A stretch of 5,005 nucleotides of DNA, from the NCBI GenBank assembly GCA_012841995.1, contig DUTQ01000214.1:1-5005 (forward strand), read 5' to 3'. The translations under genes were made by a program, and so were the position numbers. This document shows positions 1 through 5,005 of this stretch, one piece after another. The notes below the pieces were generated by a model. The model saw only the letters and a list, made by a program, of their open reading frames with translations. It searched no databases and was not told where the DNA came from. The stretch is from Thermoanaerobacterales bacterium (GTDB lineage: Bacteria > Bacillota > Thermosediminibacteria > Thermosediminibacterales > Tepidanaerobacteraceae). How positions within the stretch are numbered: position 1 is the first letter of the stretch; the number at the start of each line of letters is the position of its first letter.

Positions 1-102
1 ACGTCAAGACTCAAGTTTTTGAGTTCACCCAGATGATTAATCATGCAAAGTTCATGACAATTGTAGATATGTGTGCGATAATCTTCGTCTATTTCAATTG
101 GA
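1..102 (-). other. Reversed duplicate of U32-family coding sequence (fold-back extension)
   Basis: Read on the minus strand from position 101, this segment gives 33 intact codons. The first 12 (PIEIDEDYRTHI, from the spacer) occur nowhere else in the window. The following Tyr codon spans the spacer/arm boundary, and the remaining 20 codons, from Asn-Cys-His-Glu-Leu-Cys onward, duplicate the plus-strand copy at 105-164. The combined reading resembles the U32 pattern of a Thr/Val-His-Ile-Asn-x-x-(D/E)-Leu-Cys segment followed by a short helix. The inferred native order is the reverse complement of 102-1 followed by position 167 onward. This restores about a dozen residues of the real protein that the plus strand lacks. 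It is not a separate gene: it has no start, stop or ribosome binding site of its own. Confidence 0.85.
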
Positions 103-166
103 ACAATTGTCATGAACTTTGCATGATTAATCATCTGGGTGAACTCAAAAACTTGAGTCTTGACGT
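1..166. repeat. Left-end perfect inverted repeat (fold-back), 64-bp arms, 38-base spacer
   Basis: Positions 1-64 are the exact reverse complement of 103-166 (paired positions sum to 167). Pairing stops at 65/102, which are both A. The spacer is 65-102. Both arms encode the same piece of a U32-family protein, in opposite directions, so this is duplicated coding sequence and not a regulatory hairpin. The spacer makes sense only when read on the minus strand together with the outer arm: from 101 leftward it gives PIEIDEDYRTHIYNCHELC, which runs without a break into the protein segment shared by both arms. The plus-strand reading of the spacer gives a hydrophobic stretch unlike the family. The break between true orientations is therefore placed at 102|103. 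The most likely cause is an inverted chimera or assembly fold-back at a contig end. Confidence 0.97.
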
Positions 167-317
167 TTTGCAGCTATATTTGCCGGGAGAAGAGGAGGCA
201 AGAGTCAGGCGCTTAACAGATATGTATAAAAAAGCATTATTCAATGATGAAAAAATAGACGAAACAATGATTTCACCAGATTATACTCATGGCCATTTTT
301 ATAGAGGAGTAATATAA
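103..317 (+). CDS. U32-family peptidase-like protein, C-terminal fragment
   Basis: This is the last 71 or so codons of a gene whose 5' part is lost at the left fold-back. The visible protein starts around Asn-Cys-His-Glu-Leu-Cys-Met-Ile-Asn-His and ends HGHFYRGVI with a TAA at 315-317. The ELCMINHLGELKN stretch matches the U32 pattern (D/E)-Leu-Cys-x-Ile-x-His-x-x-x-Leu. A YTHGHFYRGV ending matches the Gly-(H/Y)-(F/Y)-(F/Y)-Arg-Gly-Val ending of long U32 proteins. The Cys of the Leu-Cys motif probably corresponds to an iron-sulfur ligand in characterised U32 members such as RlhA, TrhP and UbiU/UbiV. The usual Lys-Ile-Glu-Gly-Arg motif is replaced by a divergent LQLYLPGEEEARV stretch, so the subfamily is uncertain. 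The apparent ATG at 33 lies in the reversed fold-back and is not a start. The stop is 13 bases before mutS2, suggesting one operon. The family is named from the motif pattern only; substrate and activity cannot be told from this fragment. Confidence 0.75.
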
Positions 318-320
318 CAC

Positions 321-327
321 GGGTGAT
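321..327 (+). promoter_or_regulatory. Ribosome binding site of mutS2
   Basis: GGGTGAT lies three bases before the ATG at 331. It matches the GGTGAT part of the AGGAGGTGAT consensus complementary to the 16S rRNA 3' end. It supports the start at 331 and falls in the 13-base gap after the U32 stop. No promoter is visible in that gap, so mutS2 is probably read from an upstream promoter outside the window. Confidence 0.7.
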
Positions 328-330
328 AAA

Positions 331-2706
331 ATGAATAAAAAAGTCTTAAATATTTTGGAATTTAATAAAATAAGAAAAGCATTGAGTGAATATACATTTT
401 CTCCAAATGCAGCAGAATTATGTTTGAAACTTGAACCTTATCACAATAAAGATGAGGTCAAAATGTTACAAAAGGAGACAGGAGAGGCTGTAAGATTAGT
501 AAAGTCTGGAATTTACCCACCACTTGAAGGCATAAGAGATATACAAAACTCTTTACGGTTAGCTAATTTAGGAGCTGTTTTATCCCCAAAGGAGCTTTTA
601 GACATAGCGTCTACCCTTAGAACTTCAAGGCTTACCAAGTCTTTGTGGAAAAGTAAACATATTGATGGTAGCCCTGTTATTGAAAATATTATTTGCAAGC
701 TTCAATCATTTCAATCTTTAGAGGAAAAGATTTTTAAATCAATTTTAAATGAAGATGAAATTGCTGATGAGGCTAGCGAAAAATTGCGGTCTATACGCAA
801 GAATAAAAAGAACGTGGTTTATCAAATAAGACAAAAGCTCGATTCAATTGTAACTTCACCTAAATATCAAAAGATGTTGCAAGAGCCTATAGTTACAGTG
901 AGAAAGGATAGGTTTGTAATTCCGGTAAAACAAGAATCAAGAAGTGGTATAAAAGGTGTTATACATGACCAGTCTGCAAGTGGTGCTACTATATATATTG
1001 AACCTATGCCTGTGGTGCATTTGAACAATACTCTTAGCCAGTTGGAAATCGAAGAAAAAAGGGAAATAGAGAGAATACTAAGCGAACTCACTTCAAGGAT
1101 ACGAGAAAACCATGACTTTATAATGACTACCTTTGAAGGGCTAGTAAAGCTGGATTTTATTTTTGCAAGAGCCAGATATGCCCTTGATATAAATGGTGTA
1201 GAGCCAAAATTCAACGACAGTGGTTATATAAACATCATTGAGGGAAGACATCCGCTTTTGCGCGGTGATGTAGTACCTATAGATGTATTTCTGGGCGATG
1301 AATTTACAGTATTGGTTATAACTGGGCCAAATACCGGAGGTAAAACAGTTTCGCTCAAAACCGTGGGTCTTTTAACTCTTATGGCCCAGTCAGGTTTGTT
1401 TGTTCCGGCACGAGAAGGTACGGAGTTTTCGGTATTTGAAGAGATATTTGCGGATATTGGTGATGAGCAGAGTATTGAACAAAGTTTGAGCACATTTTCA
1501 TCTCATATGAAGAATATAAGGGAAATAACTGAAAAGGCTACCCCAAACAGCCTAATATTGCTGGATGAGCTGGGAGCAGGGACGGATCCCACTGAAGGGG
1601 CGGCACTAGCCATGGCCTTATTAAATTATTTTTATGAAAAAGGCTCGAGGGTTATTGCAACAACACATTATAGCGAATTGAAAACTTTTGCTCATACAAA
1701 AGAGGGGATACAGAATGCAAGTGTAGAATTCGATGTAAGAACATTGAGTCCGACCTACCGGTTAACTATAGGAATTCCAGGCAAAAGTAATGCCTTTGAA
1801 ATAGCTGAGAAACTGGGAATAAGTGAAGATATTATAAACACAGCTAAGACTTTGGTATCAGAAGACAATCTAAAAATAGAGGAATTATTAGAACATATTG
1901 AACAGGAAAAAAATATAGCTGAAGAAGAGAAACAAGAGCTTCAGGCATTAAAACAAAGCTATTATAATAAATTGCAAAAACTGGAAGCACAAAAAAGAGA
2001 TATTGAAAAACAGCAGGAGAGAATACTAGAGAGCGCACGGCAAAAGGCTCGCCTATTAATAAGCAAAACAAAAAGAGAATCCGAGCTGATGATTGAACGG
2101 TTAAAGGAAATTGAATTCAATGATACAAAGAGCATCAGGGATAGAACTATAGAGGCTACTAGAGCTCAGCTAAAGGATATGGATAGAGAACTTATGGGTG
2201 AAAGAGAGCCCATATTAAAACCTGCAAAGCAAAAGAAAGATGAGCCATTGAAGCCCGGGGAGAAAGTTAGAATAGAAGGCCTAAATCAGGAAGGCTATAT
2301 AATTGATATAGACTGTCAACAAAAATCTTCTCTAGTGCAAGTAGGGATCATGAAATTAAATGTACCACTTGAAAGCCTTTGTAAGATTAGGGACGAAAAG
2401 GAACAGAAACAACAAATACAAAGCAATAAGTACACAAATATTGCTTTGAAAAAAACAGAGGATATCTCCACTGAACTTGATGTTAGAGGGCTTACTCTCG
2501 ATGAAGCGTTGTTAAGAGTAGATAAATATTTAGATGATGCATATATGGCGGGTATATCTGTTATTACTATAATACATGGCAAAGGTACAGGGGTATTGCG
2601 CAAGGGTATTCAAGACATGCTGAGAAACGAAGAGAACATAAAATCGTTTAGGCTTGGGAGGATAGATGAAGGCGGTTCTGGTGTGACGGTGGTGGAATTT
2701 AAATGA
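331..2706 (+). CDS. mutS2: MutS2: Smr-domain MutS-family ATPase/endonuclease
   Basis: Full-length MutS2 of 791 residues, close to the 785 of the Bacillus subtilis protein. The N-terminus (MNKKVLNILEFNKI) begins as the family usually does, supporting this start. It has the MutS core and clamp helices without the mismatch-recognition domain of MutS. The ATPase follows: Walker A GPNTGGKT at residues 332-339, the STFSSHM signature at 387-393, Walker B LILLDE at 408-413 followed by LGAGTDP, and TTHYSELK at 444-451. A charged coiled coil spans about 509-596. A KOW/SH3-like segment starts near 642 (PGEKVRIEG). The C-terminal Smr nuclease domain carries LDVRG at 716-720 and HGKGTG at 749-754, so both catalytic-type motifs are intact. 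In B. subtilis MutS2 binds collided ribosomes and promotes their splitting; in Helicobacter pylori it suppresses recombination. Which role applies here cannot be told from sequence. It sits between a U32-family gene and an overlapping DUF523 gene. Confidence 0.98.
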   Translation: MNKKVLNILEFNKIRKALSEYTFSPNAAELCLKLEPYHNKDEVKMLQKETGEAVRLVKSGIYPPLEGIRDIQNSLRLANLGAVLSPKELLDIASTLRTSRLTKSLWKSKHIDGSPVIENIICKLQSFQSLEEKIFKSILNEDEIADEASEKLRSIRKNKKNVVYQIRQKLDSIVTSPKYQKMLQEPIVTVRKDRFVIPVKQESRSGIKGVIHDQSASGATIYIEPMPVVHLNNTLSQLEIEEKREIERILSELTSRIRENHDFIMTTFEGLVKLDFIFARARYALDINGVEPKFNDSGYINIIEGRHPLLRGDVVPIDVFLGDEFTVLVITGPNTGGKTVSLKTVGLLTLMAQSGLFVPAREGTEFSVFEEIFADIGDEQSIEQSLSTFSSHMKNIREITEKATPNSLILLDELGAGTDPTEGAALAMALLNYFYEKGSRVIATTHYSELKTFAHTKEGIQNASVEFDVRTLSPTYRLTIGIPGKSNAFEIAEKLGISEDIINTAKTLVSEDNLKIEELLEHIEQEKNIAEEEKQELQALKQSYYNKLQKLEAQKRDIEKQQERILESARQKARLLISKTKRESELMIERLKEIEFNDTKSIRDRTIEATRAQLKDMDRELMGEREPILKPAKQKKDEPLKPGEKVRIEGLNQEGYIIDIDCQQKSSLVQVGIMKLNVPLESLCKIRDEKEQKQQIQSNKYTNIALKKTEDISTELDVRGLTLDEALLRVDKYLDDAYMAGISVITIIHGKGTGVLRKGIQDMLRNEENIKSFRLGRIDEGGSGVTVVEFK
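2688..2696 (+). promoter_or_regulatory. Ribosome binding site of the DUF523 gene, inside the mutS2 3' end
   Basis: GGTGGTGGA lies six bases before the ATG at 2703 and within the last codons of mutS2. It is a moderate Shine-Dalgarno match. Two ATG codons follow back to back (2703 and 2706), and this site could serve either. With the ATGA overlap it points to translational coupling to mutS2. Confidence 0.5.
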
Positions 2707-3176
2707 TGTACTTGATAAGTTCTTGTCTAGCTGGCTTTGATTGCAAATATAATGGAAAAAACAACGCAAATAGGATATTCGTTAAAATGGTCAAACAAAA
2801 CAAAGCAATACCATTTTGTCCCGAACAAGCAGGTGGTTTATCTACACCTAGGCCTCCATCAGAAATACGAGATGGAGATGGCATAGATGTAATTTGCGGC
2901 AATGCAAAAGTGATAACTGTTGATGATGAGGATGTAACAGAGTTTTTTATAAAAGGTGCAAAGGAAACTTTGAAATTGGTTCGACTTTATGGAATTGATA
3001 AGGCAATATTAAAGTCCAGAAGTCCTTCGTGTGGTTGTCTTAATATATATGATGGTTCTTTTAAGGGTGTTTTGAGAAAAGGAATTGGTGTAACTTCGGC
3101 ATATTTAAAACAAAATGGTGTTGAAGTTTTTGATTCTGATGAGTTTTTAAACAAAATAAATAGTAAGAATAAATAA
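2703..3176 (+). CDS. DUF523 protein, TudS-like (thiouracil desulfurase family)
   Basis: A complete 157-residue single-domain DUF523 protein. The family landmarks appear in order: SSCLAG with Cys8, PFCPEQAGGL with Cys39, then PRPPSE, and LKSRSPSCG with Cys110. These three cysteines match the conserved set that holds the [4Fe-4S] cluster in the characterised DUF523 member TudS, which removes sulfur from 2-thiouracil without net redox change. Extra cysteines at 14, 65 and 112 are not part of that set. No signal peptide or membrane segment is seen, so it should be cytoplasmic. The ATG overlaps the mutS2 stop by four bases (ATGA, 2703-2706); a second ATG at 2706 would shorten it by one residue. 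The gene ends at a hairpin terminator. Family assignment is secure, but the substrate is not established and the specific tudS symbol is withheld. Confidence 0.93.
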   Translation: MMYLISSCLAGFDCKYNGKNNANRIFVKMVKQNKAIPFCPEQAGGLSTPRPPSEIRDGDGIDVICGNAKVITVDDEDVTEFFIKGAKETLKLVRLYGIDKAILKSRSPSCGCLNIYDGSFKGVLRKGIGVTSAYLKQNGVEVFDSDEFLNKINSKNK

Positions 3177-3179
3177 GCG

Positions 3180-3216
3180 AAAGTGCCTCCATTATTATTT
3201 AAATTGGAGGCACTTT
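3180..3216. terminator. Bidirectional intrinsic terminator between convergent genes
   Basis: A perfect 12-bp stem pairs 3180-3191 (AAAGTGCCTCCA) with 3205-3216 (TGGAGGCACTTT) around a 13-base AT-rich loop. On the plus strand the stem is followed by TTTATTTAA-type U-rich sequence. On the minus strand it ends in TTT and then a weaker U-rich run. It starts four bases after the DUF523 stop and lies 20 bases beyond the PBP stop, between genes that face each other. It therefore probably ends transcription from both sides, more strongly for the plus-strand cluster. Confidence 0.85.
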
Positions 3217-3236
3217 ATTTAACTTAAAAGTGTTAT

Positions 3237-4904
3237 TTAAAAATCTAACAACCCTTCTAAAGGATTTTCATGTCCATGCTCATCATCATTATTATGTTCT
3301 TCTTGTTCAAAAACCTGGTCATCGGGGATGTTAGTATCATCTTGCTCATCAGGCAATTGTTCAGGTAATTGCTCTGAACTATGCAAACCACATTGTTTAG
3401 TGGGTGCTTCGTATTTTGCATCAACGGGTATTTGGCCTCTTGGAGAAGGTTTATAGGGGATTGGACGCCTAATAAATACTCGAGTTTGGACAAGATCAAG
3501 AGGACAAAACGGTGATGCAAGCAGGCCTGTAGAGGAATCTATTGTTTCTTGTACGTGCACATTGCAAAAAGCAGTAGGTTCAGTTCCCTTTATAAAGAAT
3601 TCACCACGAATTCTTGAGCCTCTAGGATCTTTATAACAAAGCTCTGATGGCAATTGGCCGGAATCAATACAAATGTTAATCGGTCCGACAATGCCATTTG
3701 GTCTTTCAAAATTTCTATTAGGCAGTTTTTGATGAGCTTCGGTCATAATCTGTTTCCACATAAGGGCCGGCTGCAGTCCGCCTGCCACTTTGGACATTCC
3801 CGTAGGTTCGTCATGCCCCATCCATACAGCAGCTACTAGATGTGGAGTATATCCAACAAACCATACGTCTTTATCATCAGTTGTAGTTCCGGTTTTCCCG
3901 GCAACGGGGTACGGGAAACTGGATAATCTATGACCAGTACCTTCTTTTACAACACTTTCTAACATATTTGTCATGATAAAGGCAACTTGTTCGCTTACAG
4001 CTACGGATTTATTGGGTTTATTTTCGAGAACAACACGGCCGCTTTTATCTTCTACTTTTAATACGGCTATAGGCTCAACATGAACACCGCTATTTGCAAG
4101 GGTACCGTAGGCTGAAGCGAGTTCAAGAGGAGTTACGCCTTTTGTTATACCACCTAAGGCAACTGATAATTGGCGATCATTTTTGCTTCCTGTAAGAACG
4201 AGATTTTCTATTCCTAATCTTTGCGCATATTCTATACCTCGGTCAATCCCTATATCATTTAACACTTTTACAGCTACAACATTAACTGATTTTGCTATGG
4301 CAGTTCTTATTGTAGTAAGTCCTTTGTAATCATTTGTATAATTTTTAGGTGTCCACGACTTTCCGCTGCCGGCAGAGTAGGAGACTGGTGAGTCATCAAC
4401 TACTGTGGCTGGCGTATATCCCATATCTACTGCAGCTGTATAAACGACAATAGGTTTAAAAGCAGAACCGGGTTGCCTGTAAGCTTGGTCTGCTCGGTTA
4501 AATCCCAATCGCTGTTTATGTTCTCTACCGCCAACCATAGCCTTAATGTATCCAGTATGAGGATCAATGACAACTGCAGCTGCCTGAGGCTGAGGATTAT
4601 CTTGTTTATCATTTTTTGAATAAGGATAATTTTGTGGGCTTGCCAATGCTTTTTCTGCTGCTTCCTGTGTTTTTAGATCTACTGTAGTATATATCTTAAG
4701 ACCTTGACTATATATTCTATCAAAGGCTTCATCTGCAGTAATTCCGTATTCTTTTTGGAGTTGTCCTGCCAATGTTCGAACTACATAGTCAGTAAAGTAA
4801 GGAGCTTTGTAGTCGGCCTTGACATTTTTCAATCCCACCAACTGAAGCTCTTCTTTTTTTGCATTTTCAGCCTCGTCTTGTGTTAAATAACCCATGTCTA
4901 CCAT
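3237..4904 (-). CDS. Class A penicillin-binding protein (PBP1A type), N-terminally truncated
   Basis: About 555 residues of a bifunctional peptidoglycan synthase are present. The first residues (MVDMGYLTQDEAENAKK) match the end of the GT51 glycosyltransferase region in class A PBPs. The membrane anchor and glycosyltransferase domain, usually more than 200 residues, are missing because the sequence folds back just upstream. The Met at 4904 is therefore internal, not a start. The transpeptidase domain is complete: SAFK at fragment residues 147-150 (nucleophile Ser147), SVN at 206-208 and KTGT at 337-340. It would cross-link peptidoglycan outside the membrane and be a beta-lactam target. After it comes a Cys-patterned region (Cys412, 423, 447, 467, 505) with ICIDSGQLPSELC and FFIKGTEPTAFC, then an acidic, His/Asn-rich tail from about 510 that is probably disordered. 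It is convergent with the DUF523 gene. Its promoter lies outside the window. Confidence 0.96.
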   Translation of the reverse strand: MVDMGYLTQDEAENAKKEELQLVGLKNVKADYKAPYFTDYVVRTLAGQLQKEYGITADEAFDRIYSQGLKIYTTVDLKTQEAAEKALASPQNYPYSKNDKQDNPQPQAAAVVIDPHTGYIKAMVGGREHKQRLGFNRADQAYRQPGSAFKPIVVYTAAVDMGYTPATVVDDSPVSYSAGSGKSWTPKNYTNDYKGLTTIRTAIAKSVNVVAVKVLNDIGIDRGIEYAQRLGIENLVLTGSKNDRQLSVALGGITKGVTPLELASAYGTLANSGVHVEPIAVLKVEDKSGRVVLENKPNKSVAVSEQVAFIMTNMLESVVKEGTGHRLSSFPYPVAGKTGTTTDDKDVWFVGYTPHLVAAVWMGHDEPTGMSKVAGGLQPALMWKQIMTEAHQKLPNRNFERPNGIVGPINICIDSGQLPSELCYKDPRGSRIRGEFFIKGTEPTAFCNVHVQETIDSSTGLLASPFCPLDLVQTRVFIRRPIPYKPSPRGQIPVDAKYEAPTKQCGLHSSEQLPEQLPDEQDDTNIPDDQVFEQEEHNNDDEHGHENPLEGLLDF

Positions 4905-5005
4905 GGCTGAAAATGCAAAAAAAGAAGAGCTTCAGTTGGTGGGATTGAAAAATGTCAAGGCCGACTACAAAGCTCCTTACTTTACTGACTATGTAGTTCG
5001 AACAT
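4772..5005. repeat. Right-end perfect inverted repeat (fold-back), 101-bp arms, 32-base spacer
   Basis: Positions 4772-4872 are the exact reverse complement of 4905-5005 (paired positions sum to 9777). Pairing stops at 4873/4904, which are both T. The spacer is 4873-4904. Both arms encode the same PBP segment in opposite directions. Here the spacer belongs with the inner arm: on the minus strand it reads MVDMGYLTQDE, which runs straight into AENAKKEEL and fits class A PBPs. On the plus strand the frame leading into the outer arm meets a TAA at 4888. The break is therefore placed at 4904|4905. A 101-bp perfect palindrome of coding sequence has no plausible regulatory role and looks like a chimeric or assembly fold-back. 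Confidence 0.97.
4905..5005 (+). other. Reversed duplicate of PBP coding sequence (fold-back extension)
   Basis: Read on the plus strand from 4906, this gives 33 codons beginning AENAKKEELQLVGLKN and ending YVVRT. They are identical to the minus-strand PBP fragment at residues 12-44. It has no start codon, ribosome binding site or stop of its own, and it runs off the window end. It should not be annotated as a gene. The real sequence upstream of the PBP fragment is absent from the window. Confidence 0.93.

Noticed and set aside
1..166. A natural regulatory hairpin, attenuator or invertible switch at the left end
   Set aside because: Both arms are coding sequence for the same conserved protein piece, the arms are perfect over 64 bp, and there is no recombinase gene or U-run. 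A fold-back artefact explains it better.
867..1214. 115-residue open frame on the minus strand
   Set aside because: It lies fully inside mutS2, which is conserved and full length, and its translation shows no recognisable family. It is an antisense shadow.
2316..2603. 95-residue open frame on the minus strand
   Set aside because: It lies antisense to the linker and Smr domain of mutS2, with no motif or ribosome binding site that would argue for a real gene.
3177..3236. A small RNA gene between the convergent genes
   Set aside because: The space is only 60 bases and is taken up by a simple hairpin terminator. No promoter or further structure is visible.
4902..4904. ATG on the minus strand at 4904 as the start of the PBP gene
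   Set aside because: It is an internal Met at the end of the glycosyltransferase region. The fold-back break lies immediately upstream, and a class A PBP needs its membrane anchor and GT51 domain first.
4772..5005. Terminal hairpin of a linear replicon or phage
   Set aside because: The repeats at the two ends differ in sequence and each copies the chromosomal gene it interrupts. No replication, telomere-resolvase or phage gene is present.

Overview
The window is AT-rich bacterial chromosomal DNA of the kind found in low-GC Firmicutes, most likely class Clostridia. It holds a U32-family protein, MutS2 and a DUF523 protein in one tight cluster. A class A penicillin-binding protein of clostridial style lies convergent to it, with a cysteine-patterned C-terminal region. 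Codon choice is AT-rich throughout and no gene looks foreign to its neighbours. No mobile element, CRISPR array, tRNA or rRNA is visible.

Layout. Positions 1-102 are a reversed copy of sequence that belongs just inside the left end. Positions 103-317 (+) encode the C-terminus of a U32-family protein. mutS2 (331-2706, +) is complete. A DUF523/TudS-like gene (2703-3176, +) overlaps it by four bases in an ATGA junction. A 12-bp perfect hairpin at 3180-3216 separates this cluster from a minus-strand class A PBP (3237-4904). The PBP has its whole transpeptidase domain but lacks its N-terminal glycosyltransferase part. Positions 4905-5005 are a reversed copy of PBP coding sequence.

The most unusual structure is at the two ends. 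Each ends in a perfect fold-back: arms of 64 bp at 1-64/103-166 and 101 bp at 4772-4872/4905-5005. Both arms of each pair encode the same protein segment. The reversed extension beyond the inferred break is about the same length at each end (102 and 101 bases). This fits inverted-chimera or assembly artefacts at the ends of a short contig, such as whole-genome amplification or library fold-back, better than real hairpin biology. As a result, the apparent start codons at 33 (U32 side) and 4904 (PBP side) are not real gene starts.

Biology. The plus-strand cluster may have an RNA/translation-quality theme. Some U32 proteins are RNA hydroxylation enzymes, MutS2 acts on collided ribosomes in Bacillus subtilis, and characterised DUF523 (TudS) removes sulfur from thiouracil. 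That common theme is an inference from family knowledge, not something the sequence proves. The PBP belongs to peptidoglycan synthesis and is a separate transcription unit. I see no convincing undescribed system here. The genes are ordinary housekeeping genes, and the fold-back ends matter mainly for interpreting the contig.
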